Below, piece after piece: positions 33,954-44,785 of a DNA stretch of 64,000 nt (the stretch's first letter is position 1; every line of letters begins with the position of its first letter). The position numbers were made by a program, and so were the translations under genes. This DNA comes from Humulus lupulus (Eukaryota; Streptophyta; Magnoliopsida; Rosales; Cannabaceae), in the NCBI RefSeq assembly GCF_963169125.1, contig NC_084801.1, forward strand, positions 116,215,061 to 116,279,060, read 5' to 3'. The notes beneath the pieces were generated by a model. The model had not been told where the DNA came from. It did not search any database and saw nothing but the letters and a program-made list of their open reading frames with translations.

Positions 33954-36223
33954 TGTACCGCCCTGGATAGCCAAGACCGCTACACTGTGTACTTATAAAA
34001 GTGCAGGACTTGCTAATCAAGTCATTAGTTTGAAAACGTGTCACTAAACATGTAGCAGCTAAGGTTAAAAAGGTTTTGGTCTTAAAAGACTCATTTCATA
34101 TATTTACACTGTAGAAAACACGGGATCCCATACAAAACAAAGTTAAAATAAGTTTACAGACTCCCAAAATTACATATGTAACCACTAGCCATACTAAGGC
34201 AAAACAGACAGTTTTTAGGTTCCACGTCCTTGCCTACACATCAATCGTGGCGGCTGAGCACCTGGCTATGTACATTCTGCTCGCTGGGCTCTCCAATCAG
34301 GGCTGATCTAACTTGCCCTCGCCTTTACCTGCACCTCATAGCACCCGTGAGCCAAGGCCCAGCAAGAAAACATCATAGATAACTCAAACAATAACAACAG
34401 ACAAATAGCTCAGTAAGCATATATTCTCATCAGATAATCCTCAACAAGTATTCAGCATATACAAACCAATACAGGATACATTCTATCACAAATAATATTC
34501 ATATCACATAATATTTAGGGACGACGACTTAGGCCGCACCCTCTGTTTAACCCACTGACTCCGGCCCACTTAAACCGAGCTCAGTGCATATTAAGCTGTC
34601 CTCGGCTACCAGTGGCCGAGCCGCACCCTGTGCGCTAGTGAGACCCTTGGCACCTTTAGGTCGTTGGCTCACTAAATGGCTTGCATGGCATAATACCATC
34701 TTTTCAAGCATCTACAATAGGGAGCCCTTAGTCTCGTCTCATATATTCAACCAGGTGTAGTTTTCTCACCTTTAGTCTATACGATTATCGAATTACGAGC
34801 AACGCCCCTCAAGCACGATCCGTTCCCGAGCCAAAGCTTTTATCACCTAGTCACAACCAAAGTATAGGGTTTCATAAATATTCAAATATATGTTTCCAGT
34901 TACAAAACTAACTTCCGAGACTCCTAATTCCACCAAGCACGGTGGTGAAACCAAACCTGAGCACAATAGACCACTTTCCCATGCTTAAAACCCTCAAAAT
35001 CTCAAGTGTACAACCAAGGGCTGTGGCCCCCAAAGCCTAGCCGCAGCCCTTCCCCAAAACAGAACCTACTCCCTCACTAAACCAAACACGTGCCGCGACC
35101 CTTGCCTTGGGCGCCGCGGCGCGCCCCCTTGGCCGAGCCCCCTTGGCTTCCTCGCATGCTAGGGTCGCAGCGCTCTAGAACAGAGCTGCGGCCCTCCCCT
35201 TCGAACCCAGATTTTACACCATTTCTAAGTCTGAAACCTCACCTTAAACCATCCCAAAGCTTTCCAACTCTTAACCAATTAATTCCCAACTTCTTTAGCA
35301 TGATCTAAACAACATAATTCCCAAGAAAACACAGCCTAACACACTCTAATCTCCTCCTTTCAATTTCTGAAACCCAAGTGCTATAAACACTCAAACCAGC
35401 CACTCAAACCCAATTTAAAACCTCTAAACTTGGAGTTGAAACTTACCTTTATTGTAGAATCACTTCACCAAGCTATGGCCAAGCTAAGCTCCCAAGTTTT
35501 TCCCTCTTAATTCTGCCTTAGAACATAAAAATCATACTTGTTTCAACACTTAACTAAAACCCAACTAGAACTCAGAATTCAACCACAGAAAATAGAGTTA
35601 GATGCTTACCTTAATCCCTGCTTCAATTCCTTGATTTCCCCTGAGCTAAACCTCCAAATTCTCACCACCAAACTCAGAAATCCCAACGTGTTTCCCCTGT
35701 TTTCTGTGTTCTTTTTCCTTCCCTTTGTTTTCCTTAAGCGTGAGAGAGGGAGAGTTGAGTCTAAATTTAAGTCGGTTTGTGTTTTCTTCTAAAGGCTTCC
35801 TTAAGTGTATCTCACATATTAAGTTAATCCCGAGGCTCGGGGTGCCGGAACCGTCCCCGAGGCCAAAATTGTAAAATTCCCCAATATTCCCGCCTAAACA
35901 TTCTAACCTCAAATATATCTCCATATATTTATTTCATGTCCCGATAACCCAAATCACTATCCGCTATCTAAAAGTATCCCCGACTTGTCCAAAGTCATAT
36001 CTTAAGCCCCGTTGTGACTTTTCCTACTATCTGACCCTAGAATCGTCTTGAGTCGTGCTCAGCGAACCTATCCACATAATAATGTGGTTCTCACATATCA
36101 TATTAACACATAATATAATAAGTTATCATATAAACATTATTAAGCATATAATTACTCCATTAATGCCCTCCTGGCACACTAATCAAGGCCCTTAAGCCTT
36201 ATTAGCGAATTTGAATCGTTACA
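33954..36223 (-). repeat. TE9 3' LTR
   Basis: 2,270 bases, TGTAACGATTC at 36223 to GGGCGGTACA at 33954 on the minus strand. Most differences from the 5' LTR are transitions at CG and CNG sites, plus a short indel at about 35120-35150. Confidence 0.92.
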
Positions 36224-36236
36224 ACTATCCCCTCCT
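36224..36236 (-). other. TE9 polypurine tract
   Basis: Minus-strand AGGAGGGGATAGT directly upstream of the 3' LTR. Confidence 0.88.
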
Positions 36237-36731
36237 AATGAGAATTTCGTCCTCGAAATTTACCTGAATAGCTCGGGATGCTGATCCCGCATCGCCGTCT
36301 CTAGCTCCCAGGTTGCTTCCTCGACCTTGCTATTCCTCCAGTACCTGAATCATTCTCTCAGACTGTCCATCAGTCTGAGGATGAAAAGTTGTGCTAAACT
36401 TCAACTGAGTCCCCATGGCTTTCTGCAGAGCTCCCCAGAACTTAGAGGTAAAGATAGGGTCTCGATCAGATACAATAGACTTTGGAACCCCATGGAGACA
36501 AACTATCTCCCTCACATACAGCTCTACATACTGTTCCACAGTATAAGTTGAACTAATTGGTAGGAAATGAGCTGACTTGGTGTATCTATCCATTATCACC
36601 CACACCGAGTCATGAAGTCCAACTGTCCTGGGTAATCCTCCCACGAAATCCATCGTAATATACTCTCACTTCCACTCTGGGATACCCAAAGGCTGCAGTA
36701 ATCCCGCTGGCCACTGATGCTCAGCCTTAAC
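36237..36731 (-). pseudogene. pol (IN): TE9 integrase core with internal deletion
   Basis: Minus-strand motifs: [25 protein letters not shown] and [13 protein letters not shown], with all three catalytic acids (D, D, E) present. At about 36330-36340 the sequence jumps from QVLE straight to the chromodomain tail (EEATWELE, about 36270-36320). About 650 bases present in TE8 (equivalent to 31420-32065) are missing. The junction has short homology (TGGAG). A TGA at about 36663 replaces Trp. Integration function is lost. Confidence 0.88.
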
Positions 36732-37418
36732 CTACTGACATGTCAAACATCTAGATACATACTCAACTACATCCTTCTTCATCCCGGGCCACCAGTATAA
36801 TGCCCATAGATCTTGATACATCTTCGTGGTACCCGGATGAAGTGAGTATGGCGTAGTGTGGGACTCATCCAATATCTCACGCCTAATCCCCTCATCTGCC
36901 GGAACACAAATCCGTCCCTGATACCGAAGCAAACCTGTCTCCGAAACTGAATAATCCTTAGCTGTCCCTGCTAAGGCATGTTGCCTACTATCCTGTAACT
37001 GTACATCCACGAACTGACCCTCCTTGATCTGCTCCAACAGGGTCGACTGTAAAGTGACATTGGCTAACTGGCCTACCACCAGTTCTATCCTTGCCCTAAC
37101 CATCTCATCAGCCAATTCTCTTGAGATCTGAGTAGAACTATACAACTGTCCTGGGCCCCTCCGGCTCAATGCATCTGCCACTACGTTGGCTTTCCCAGGG
37201 TGATAAAGGATATCACAATCATAATCCTTAACCAACTCCAACCAACGTCTCAGTCTCATATTCAGATCCTTCTGAGTGAAGAAATACTTCAGATTCTTAT
37301 GATCAGTGTAGATCTCGCACTTCTCTCCATACAGATAATGACGCCATACCTTGAGTGCAAACACAACTGCCGCCAACTCTAAATTGTGAGTCGGGTACCT
37401 CTGCTCATACTCCTTCAG
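36732..37418 (-). pseudogene. pol (RH-IN): TE9 RNase H and integrase zinc finger
   Basis: RNase H shows [34 protein letters not shown] and [15 protein letters not shown]. The linker leads to the IN zinc finger ([18 protein letters not shown], then CLTCQ) at about 36732-36870. TAG stops at 37416-37418 and about 36732 both stand where relatives have Gln. Otherwise the 214-codon frame is clean and close to full length for the region. Confidence 0.9.
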
Positions 37419-38098
37419 CTATCGAGACGCATAGGCTATAACTTTCTCGTTCTGCATCAGCACACACCCTAAGCCCAACCTCGATGCATCACAGTAAACC
37501 ACGAACTTCCCTTCCTCCGAAGGAAGACTCAACACAGGCGCAGAAATAAGTCGTCGCTTCAATTCCTGAAAGTTATTCTCACACTTCTCTGACCAGACGA
37601 ACTTCTGATTGTTTCTTGTCAACTCTGTCATCGGCAAAGAAATATTTGAGAACCCCTCTACAAATCGCCTGTAGTAACCAGCCAACCCAAGGAAACTCCG
37701 CACCTCCGAGGCAGTCCTCGGCCTCGGCCAATCTCTAACTGCCTCTACCTTGGACGGATCCACCTTAATCCCTTCTTCCTCAACTATATGTCCAAGGAAA
37801 GTCACCTCTGGTAGCCAAAACTCACACTTATTAAACTTAGCGTATAACTGATGCTCCCTTAACCTCTGTAAAACCTGTCGAAGATGCTGCTCGTGCTCTG
37901 CCTCTGAACTGGAGTATACCAAGATGTCGTCGATTAAGACAATAACGAATTGGTCCAAAAGTCCTTGAACACCCTGTTCATCAGATCCATGAAAGCTGCT
38001 GGGGCATTGGTCAGACCAAAAGACATGACCAAGAACTCATAATGCCCATAACGCGTCCGGAAAGCCGTCTTTGGTATATCCTCATCCTTGATCCTCAG
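37419..38098 (-). pseudogene. pol (RT): TE9 reverse transcriptase palm and thumb
   Basis: From [14 protein letters not shown] (about 38090) through [20 protein letters not shown], then the catalytic [10 protein letters not shown] (about 37920-37940) and [16 protein letters not shown] to [12 protein letters not shown], with RNase H beginning at [16 protein letters not shown] one-base loss in a T run (about 37955-37964) shifts the frame just before the catalytic box. The box itself is intact. Confidence 0.9.
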
Positions 38099-39110
38099 CT
38101 AGTGATAACCAGATCGAAGATCAATCTTTGAGAACACCGTCTTACCTTGCAGCTGATCGAACAAGTCATCAATCCTTGGTAGAGGATACTTATTCTTAAT
38201 GGTCAACTTGTTCAATTCTCTGTAATCAATGTACATCCTCAAGGTCCCGTCCTTCTTCTTAACAAACAGTATCGGTGCGCCCCATGGAGAGTAGCTAGGC
38301 CTGATAAATCCTAAATCCAGAAGTTCTTGCAACTGTATCTTCAACTCTTTCAGTTCTGCTGGTGCCATCCTGTATGGTGTCCTAGATACTGGTTCTGTCC
38401 CCAGTGCCAACTCAATCTTAAACTGTATCTCCCTACGCAGCGGCAACCCTGGCAAATCCTCAGGGAAGACATCCAAAAACTCGCACACCAATCTAGTCTC
38501 GCCCGGCCCTGCCGGCATAACTCTGGTGGTATCCACCACACTAGCCAGAAAACCTATGCATCCCCCCTGCAACAGGTCTTTGGCTCTCAACGCTGAAATC
38601 ATAGGTATGCGGGGTCCAGACACTGCACCCACAAAGACAAAAGGGTCCTCGCCCTCCAGCTCAAAAGTAACCATCTTCTTCCTACAATCAATCGTAGCCC
38701 CATATCTAGCCATCCAATCCATTCTTAAAATCATATCAAAATCTCCCAAATCTAATTCAATCAAATCCACCGAAAGTTCCCTACCATCAACCATCACTGG
38801 CAGTGCCCTAATCCACCTCCTAGAGACCACCAGCTCCCCTGTAGGCAACAAAGTCCCAAACCCTGCAGTCCGATACTCACTAGGTCTACACAGTCTATCA
38901 ATCACTCTACTAGAAACAAAAGAATGTGTAGCACCAGAATCAATCAATACTGTAAAAGGAAAGCCAACACTAGAAAGCTGACCTGTCACTACTGAGGGAC
39001 TAGCCTCAGCCTCCGCCTGAGTCAAGGTGAATACTCGAGCTGGAGTCAAGCTATCCACCTTTCCCGCTTCGCCTTTCTTCACCGTTGGGCAGTCTTTCCT
39101 GAGATGCCCC
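38099..39110 (-). pseudogene. pol (PR-RT): TE9 zinc knuckle end, protease and RT fingers
   Basis: This clean frame carries [16 protein letters not shown] (end of the gag zinc knuckle), the protease active site [18 protein letters not shown] (about 38910-38955), [19 protein letters not shown], the linker [18 protein letters not shown], and RT from [19 protein letters not shown] to [11 protein letters not shown]. It ends at a TAG (38099-38101) in place of Gln. DMILGMDW reads DMILRMDW. The active-site DSGA is intact. Confidence 0.9.
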
Positions 39111-40169
39111 CACTGCCCCACACACAAAACATGCCTTGGCCCGACACTTGCCCAGATGGCGTCTTCTACACCTCGGACACTCTGGATAGGTCTGCCATAC
39201 CTCACCGCCACCCTGACGGCCACCCTGACCACCCCGACCTCTCCTATTAGAACTAGGAGCGGTTGACGTGTCAGGAGTCTTCCTCTTGAAGTCACTGGGG
39301 CCTCCGCCCCTACCTGTCCCTGAATAAGGAGGCACTGCCCTGCGGCCCTCACGCTTCACTGCGCTCTCCTTCCATATCTTGTTCTCCGCTTCCTCTGCGG
39401 TAAGAGCCCTCTCAACGGCCTGGGCATAAGTTGTCCCTCCAGGTACCATGGTAATCCTAACATCCCGACCTATCATGGCATTAAGCCCCCTGATAAAACG
39501 ATCTTGCCTGGCGGCATCAGTAGGCACAAGATCTAGTGCAAACTTCGCAAGCCTATCAAATTTCAGGGCATACTCAGTAAAAGTCATACTGCCCTATACC
39601 AAACTCACAAACTCGTTGACCTTTGCTGCCTTAATAGCAATGTTGTAGTACTTCTGGCCAAACAAATCCTTGAAACCTTCCCAAGTCAGTGTGGCAACAT
39701 CTCTGGTCTGCGATGCCACTTCCCACCAAATACGGGCATCCTCCCTCAACATATAAGTGGCACAGGCCACTCTATCCTGTCCCTCAATTCTCATAAAATC
39801 CAGAATTACTGTAATCATGGTTGGCCACTGCTCGGATTTCAATGGATCCGGTCCTCCCTCAAAGACTGGGGGTTGCTGCTTCCTGAACCGCTCATATAAC
39901 GGTTCCCACTTGTTAGCAACCTCCCCAGCCTGCACAGCTGGTACCACTGTAGGTGGTAAAGAAGGAGCAGCACTCCCTGATGGAGCCTGCTGCTGCAGAA
40001 TACGAATTAGCTCATCTTGGCTCTGTAATCGAGCCTGCATCTCAGCCATTAACAGCTGCCAGTTCTCATGGACTGGCGAAGGTGTCTGGCCTTGGTCATT
40101 GCCCCTGGTCCCGGACCCAGTGCCGGCTAGTCGTGAAGATTTCCTTGGACGCACAACTATCCAAGTCAA
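39051..40169 (-). pseudogene. gag: TE9 gag
   Basis: The start used is the ATG at 40169 (MTWIVVRPRKSSRLAG); relatives start a few codons earlier with MPxRRS. A coiled coil (MAEMQARLQSQDELIRILQQQ) precedes the core WEPLYERFRKQQPPVFEGGP, MLREDARIWWEVASQ, YALKFDRLAKFALDLVPTDA and TYAQAVERALTAEEAE, then [12 protein letters not shown] and [12 protein letters not shown] at 39594-39596 replaces Gln. An extra G in a run (39107-39111) shifts the frame inside the zinc knuckle. Gag is otherwise whole. Confidence 0.9.
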
Positions 40170-40550
40170 TCTGCAAATATCGACTCAGCAGTCAGATCAC
40201 AATGACAGGGTAAAAGCTTCTCCAAAATAATCAATAGAACATAACCAATCACAGGTAACCAACACATATAAGCATCCATGCACCATAAACAATTAATCAT
40301 CCATATACTCATTTACATGCACGACAATGTTAATAAACATGCCTGAATATTTTCACACAGCAGTCAAGGGCCAGGCCCTATCAATATCTCATGCTTCCTA
40401 GCAATTCAATGAATAACAACATGCATAGCTCATCTCAGGCACATAAGCACATAAGCACACATATACACATTACCAAACCCTGACTTGAGCTTGTCTCCAC
40501 CAGCGAATGTACATATCCAGGCTGTCTTAAGGAACCCTTAAACCTAGGAC
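40170..40550 (-). other. TE9 untranslated leader
   Basis: About 380 bases between gag and the primer site; no coding or repeat signal seen. Confidence 0.55.
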
Positions 40551-40562
40551 GCTCTGATACCA
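40551..40562 (-). other. TE9 primer-binding site (tRNA-iMet type)
   Basis: Minus-strand TGGTATCAGAGC, three bases inside the 5' LTR. Confidence 0.92.
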
Positions 40563-40565
40563 AGT

Positions 40566-42839
40566 TGTAACACCCTAGATAACCAAGACCGCTACACTGT
40601 GTACTTATAAAAGTGCAGGACTTGCTAATCAAGTCATTAGTTTGAAAATGTGTCACTAAACATGTAGGAGCTAAGGTTAAAAAGGTTTTGGTCTTAAAAG
40701 ACTCATTTCATATATTTACACTGTAGAAAACATGGGATCCCATACAAAACAAAGTTAAAATAAGTTTACAGACTCCCAAAAGTACATAAGTAACCACTAG
40801 CCATACTAAGGCAAAACAGACAGTTTTTAGGTTCCACGTCCTTGCCTACACATCAACCGTGGCGGCTGAGCACCTGGCTATGTACATTCTGCTCGCTAGG
40901 CTCTCTAATCAGGGCTGATCTAACTTGCCCTCGCCTTTACCTGCACCTCGTAGCACCCGTGAGCCAAGGCCCAGCAAGAAAACATCATAGATAACTCAAA
41001 CAATAACAACAGACAAATAGCTCAGTAAGCATATATTCTCATCAGATAATCCTCAACAGGTATTCAGCATATACAAACCAATACAGGATACATTCTATCA
41101 CAAAGAATATTCATATCACATAATATTCAGGGACGACGACTTAGGCCACACCCTCTGTTTAACCCACTGAATCCGACCCGCTTAAACCGAGCTCAGTGCA
41201 TATTAAGCTGTCCTCGGCAACCAGTGGCCGAGCCGCGCCCTATGCGCTAGTGAGACCCTTGGCACCCTTAGGCTGTTGGCTCACTAAATGGCTTGCATGG
41301 CATAATACCATCTTTTCAAGCATCTAAAATAGGGAGCCCTTAGTCCCGTCTCATATATTCAACCAGGTGTAGTTTTCTCACCTTTAGTCTGTACGGTTAT
41401 CAAATTACGAGCAACGCCCCTCAAGCACGATCCGCTCCCGAGCCTAAGCTTTTATCACCTAGTCACAACCAATGTATAGGGTTTCATAAATATTCAAATA
41501 TAGGTTTCCAGCTACAAAAATAACTCCCGAGACGCCTAATTCCACCAAGCACGATGGTGAAACCAAACCCGAGCACAATAGACCACTTTCCCATGCTTAA
41601 AACCCTCAAAATCTCAAGTGTGCAACCAAGGGCTGTGGCCCCCAAAGCCTGGCCGCGACCCTTCCCCAAAACAGAACCTACTCCCTCACTAAACCACACA
41701 CATTCCGCGGCCCTTGCCTTGGGTGCCGCGGCGCACCCCCTTGGGTTCCTTGCATGCTAGGGCCGCAGCGCTCTAGAACAGAGCCGCGACCCTCCCCTTC
41801 GAACCCAGATTTTACACCATTTCTAAGTCTGAAACCTCACCTTAAACCATCCCAAAGCTTCCCAACTCTTAACCAATTAATTCCCAACTTCTTTAGCATG
41901 ATCTAAACAACATAATTCCCAAGAAAACACATCCTAACACACTCTAATCTCCTCCTTTCAATTTCTGAAACCCAAGTGATATAAACACTCAAACCAGCCA
42001 CTCAAACCCAATATAAAACCTCTAAACTTGGAGTTGAAACTTACCTTTACTGTAGAATCACTTCACCAAGCTATGGCTAAGCTAAGCTCCCAAGTTTTTC
42101 CCTCTTAATTCTGCCTTAGAACATCAAAATCATACTTGTTTCAACACTTAACTAAAACCCAGCTAGAACTCAGAATTCAACCACAGAAAATAGAGTTAGA
42201 TGCTTACCTTAATCCCTGCTTCAGTTCCTTGATTTCCCCTGAGCTAAACCTCCAAATTCTCACCACCAAACTCAGAAATCCCAACGTGTTTCCCCTGTTT
42301 TCTGTGTTCTTTTTCCTTCCCTTTGTTTTCCTTAAGCGTGAGAGAGGGAGAGTTGAGCCTAAATTTAAGTCGGTTTGTGTTTTCTTCTAAAGGCTTCCTT
42401 AAGTCTATCTCACATATTAAGTTAATCCCGAGGCTCGGGGTGCCGAAACCGTCCCCGAGGCCAAAATTGTAAAATTCCCCAATATTCCCGCCTAAACATT
42501 CTAACCTCAAATATATCTCCATATATTTATTTCATGTCCCGATAACCCAAATCACTATCCGCTATCTAAAAGTATCCCCGACTTGTCCAAAGTCATATCT
42601 TAAGCCCCGTTGTGACTTTTCCTACTATCTGACCCTAGAATCGTCTTGAGTCGTGCTCAGCGAACCTATCCACATAATAATGTGGTTCTCACATATCATA
42701 TTACCACATAATATAATCAGTTATCATATAAACATTATTAAGCATATAATTACTCATTAAATCACAATTACTCCATTAATGCCCTCCTGGCACACTAATC
42801 AAGGCCCTTAAGCCTTATTAGTGAATTTGGGTCGTTACA
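40566..42839 (-). repeat. TE9 5' LTR
   Basis: 2,274 bases, TGTAACGACCC at 42839 to AGGGTGTTACA at 40566 on the minus strand. It pairs with 33954-36223. It has an extra short near-duplication (about 42753-42772) absent from the 3' LTR. Confidence 0.92.
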
Positions 42840-43339
42840 CTTCATGCTTTGTGACCATTGTGGTGTGATAAGGATATGAACATGCTTAAAGGGTTATTCA
42901 ACTGTCATCATTTCTTGTTATATAATGTTATGTTTTCTAGCTGGGCCTTGGCTCACGGGTGCTTCGTGGTGCAGGTAAAGGCAAAGGCAAGATTGATCAG
43001 CCCTAATTTGGAGAGCTCTGAGAGCAGAATGTACATGACCAGCTGCTCAGCCACCACAGTTGAGAGGGAGAACAAGAAACGTCTGTTTTGCCCTTGGAGT
43101 GGCTAATGGTTGTTTGAACTCTGGAAATTTTTTAAACTGACTTTTGAACACTGTACCTTTTTGGGATCCCATGTGTAAAAATGTTTAGTTATATGAAATG
43201 TACCCTTTTGAGACCAAAACTTTTAACCCTAGTTCATTAGTGGTTTCTGTATCACGTTTTTCACTAAATGACTTGTTTAGCAAGTCCTGCACCTTTATAA
43301 GTACACAGTGTAGCGGTCTTGGCTATCCAGGGCGTTACA
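42840..43339 (+). repeat. TE8 3' LTR, right part
   Basis: It begins with the target copy CTTCA and ends CCAGGGCGTTACA. It carries GGGCCTTGGCTCACGGGTGC followed by GTGCAGGTAAAGGC (about 42943-42982). Confidence 0.87.
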
Positions 43340-44662
43340 TAAACATAACATATCATATAAACATATATAATTCTATCCTATTTTCCTTACCAAAACTGGG
43401 ATATGAGAACAAGGACGGGATTTGGAACACTCCTAAAACCATTAATAAGAATGTGAGTATTTCTAAAGAAAGAGATGATCAAGAAATGAACTAAACCACC
43501 AAGATGAAACTTACCGAAAAGAAACCTTAAGTTCAAAGAACTTAAATACCTACCCAAGAATTGGAAATAATGAGTTAGGATCTGAATGAAAACTAAAGAA
43601 AACTAAAGAATTAAACTGAAATGAACTTAAGATTAGGAATACCTTTGAATGTAATAAAACCGAACTACACCTTGATATTGGAAACAAACTATTTATCTTA
43701 CTTCCCAAGTGTTTATAAATCTTAAGACGATAAAGCTTATACCCAACCAAAGTTTTTATCACTCTATAGTAACCCTAGCAGCTTGAAGGCTCTGAACACA
43801 ACTTGAAGAATGAGAAACATGGCTGGGTACTAGGTTCTATTTATAGAGTTCAAGGAGTGAACTACCTTCTTTTAGTTTGAATAAATATAATGAATATTAA
43901 TTAAAAAATATTTGAATATTCGTTCAACAGAGGCTGAAGACTCGGTCAAAACGTTCAGAGGCTAGTCAAGAGGTTAAGGAATGAATTGAGCTCGGTTTCA
44001 AAATCGTTTGAAAACATAACCCTAGGGATGATATATCACCCATTATAGGCGATATATCTCCTGGGCTTATGCCCCGAGTGCTCATCGATTCGTTTGTGTG
44101 AAGTTCACGTGTTTTTTGTATTCCCCGTGTGGCGATACATCAGCTCCTAGGCTGCGATATATCGGCATACGTGAATATATTAAACATGTAATTGCACATT
44201 TTCAACATAATTAAATTGATTAATCAGGTTTTACTGAGTAATACGATATTCCAACAAGTTCTGGAAGGATCTACAGCTTCTAAAAACTTCTATTTTTGAA
44301 TTATCCACTTAAAAATGCTTAATTGCTCAAAGAAACAAGATTGTGACAAATGTCATGCTCTTAATGATCTTAGAAGGTTCTATAGTTTTCTAGAACTTTC
44401 TTTTATTTAAAATATAGTTAAATCCTTAAATAAACATGCACACGACAAGTGTCATGCTCTTATTAATCCTATCTAAACCTTATAGTATAATAAATGACAT
44501 CTTTATAATAAACTATATTAATCAAACTTTATGTTATAATTAATATTCTTAAACTACAGGTTAAACTTATAAAATCTATAAGTGTTGCTACGAGTGTTCA
44601 ACTAAGTCCCAGCTTGAACCAAAATCCACAGTAATAAACATATTATAACTACTACAAGCTAT

Positions 44663-44718
<56 letters not shown>

Positions 44719-44749
44719 TCTAGCTAAGTAAACATTTTGGGACTCTACA
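43340..44749 (-). repeat. TE10 3' LTR, outer end lost
   Basis: It starts on the minus strand at 44749 (TGTAGAGTCCCAAAATG), next to TE10 pol, and runs at least to 43340 where the TE8 LTR begins. A TATA-like CTATAAATAG is at about 43848-43857. It differs from the other chromovirus LTRs here. Repeated GCGATATATC-type motifs lie at 44027-44165 and a (TAC)n run at 44663-44718. No TG edge is visible at 43340, so the outer end was cut. Confidence 0.7.
44663..44718. repeat. (TAC)n microsatellite
   Basis: About 18 perfect TAC/GTA units near the start of the TE10 LTR. Confidence 0.95.
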
Positions 44750-44785
44750 ATTCTCCACTACTACAAAGAATTTCGTGCCCGAAAC

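Larger units (their letters stand above)
33954..42839 (-). mobile_element. TE9, two-LTR Tekay-type element nested in the TE8 LTR
   Basis: An 8,886-base element with LTRs at 33954-36223 and 40566-42839, a perfect TGGTATCAGAGC primer site and a purine tract, flanked by CTTCG (33949-33953) and CTTCA (42840-42844). The LTRs look nearly identical by eye, so this is a recent insertion relative to its neighbours. It is disabled by premature stops, two single-base frameshifts and a deletion that removes the integrase C-terminus and most of the chromodomain. Confidence 0.93.
29722..43339 (+). mobile_element. TE8, 3' half of a Tekay-type element, 3' LTR split by TE9
   Basis: Plus strand: RT from [12 protein letters not shown], RNase H, integrase, chromodomain (to 32147), purine tract (32171-32183), 3' LTR (32184-33953 and 42840-43339). 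The 5' LTR, gag, PR and first part of RT are missing; the left end is a head-to-head junction with TE7. TE9 sits inside the 3' LTR with a 5-base target copy. Without TE9 the LTR is about 2,265 bases, about the same as each TE9 LTR. Confidence 0.87.

Noticed and set aside
35090..35308. Pro/Arg-rich 72-codon frame
   Set aside because: Made by the GCCGCG motif array in the TE9 3' LTR; the paired LTR does not keep it.
35538..35924. 84- and 92-codon frames, also found at 42136-42522
   Set aside because: Present in both LTRs of TE9 only because the LTRs are copies; no domain, and LTRs of relatives do not conserve them.
44040..44170. Palindromic GCGATATATC forms considered as a telomere or origin element
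   Set aside because: They lie wholly inside the TE10 LTR and are better seen as an LTR motif array.
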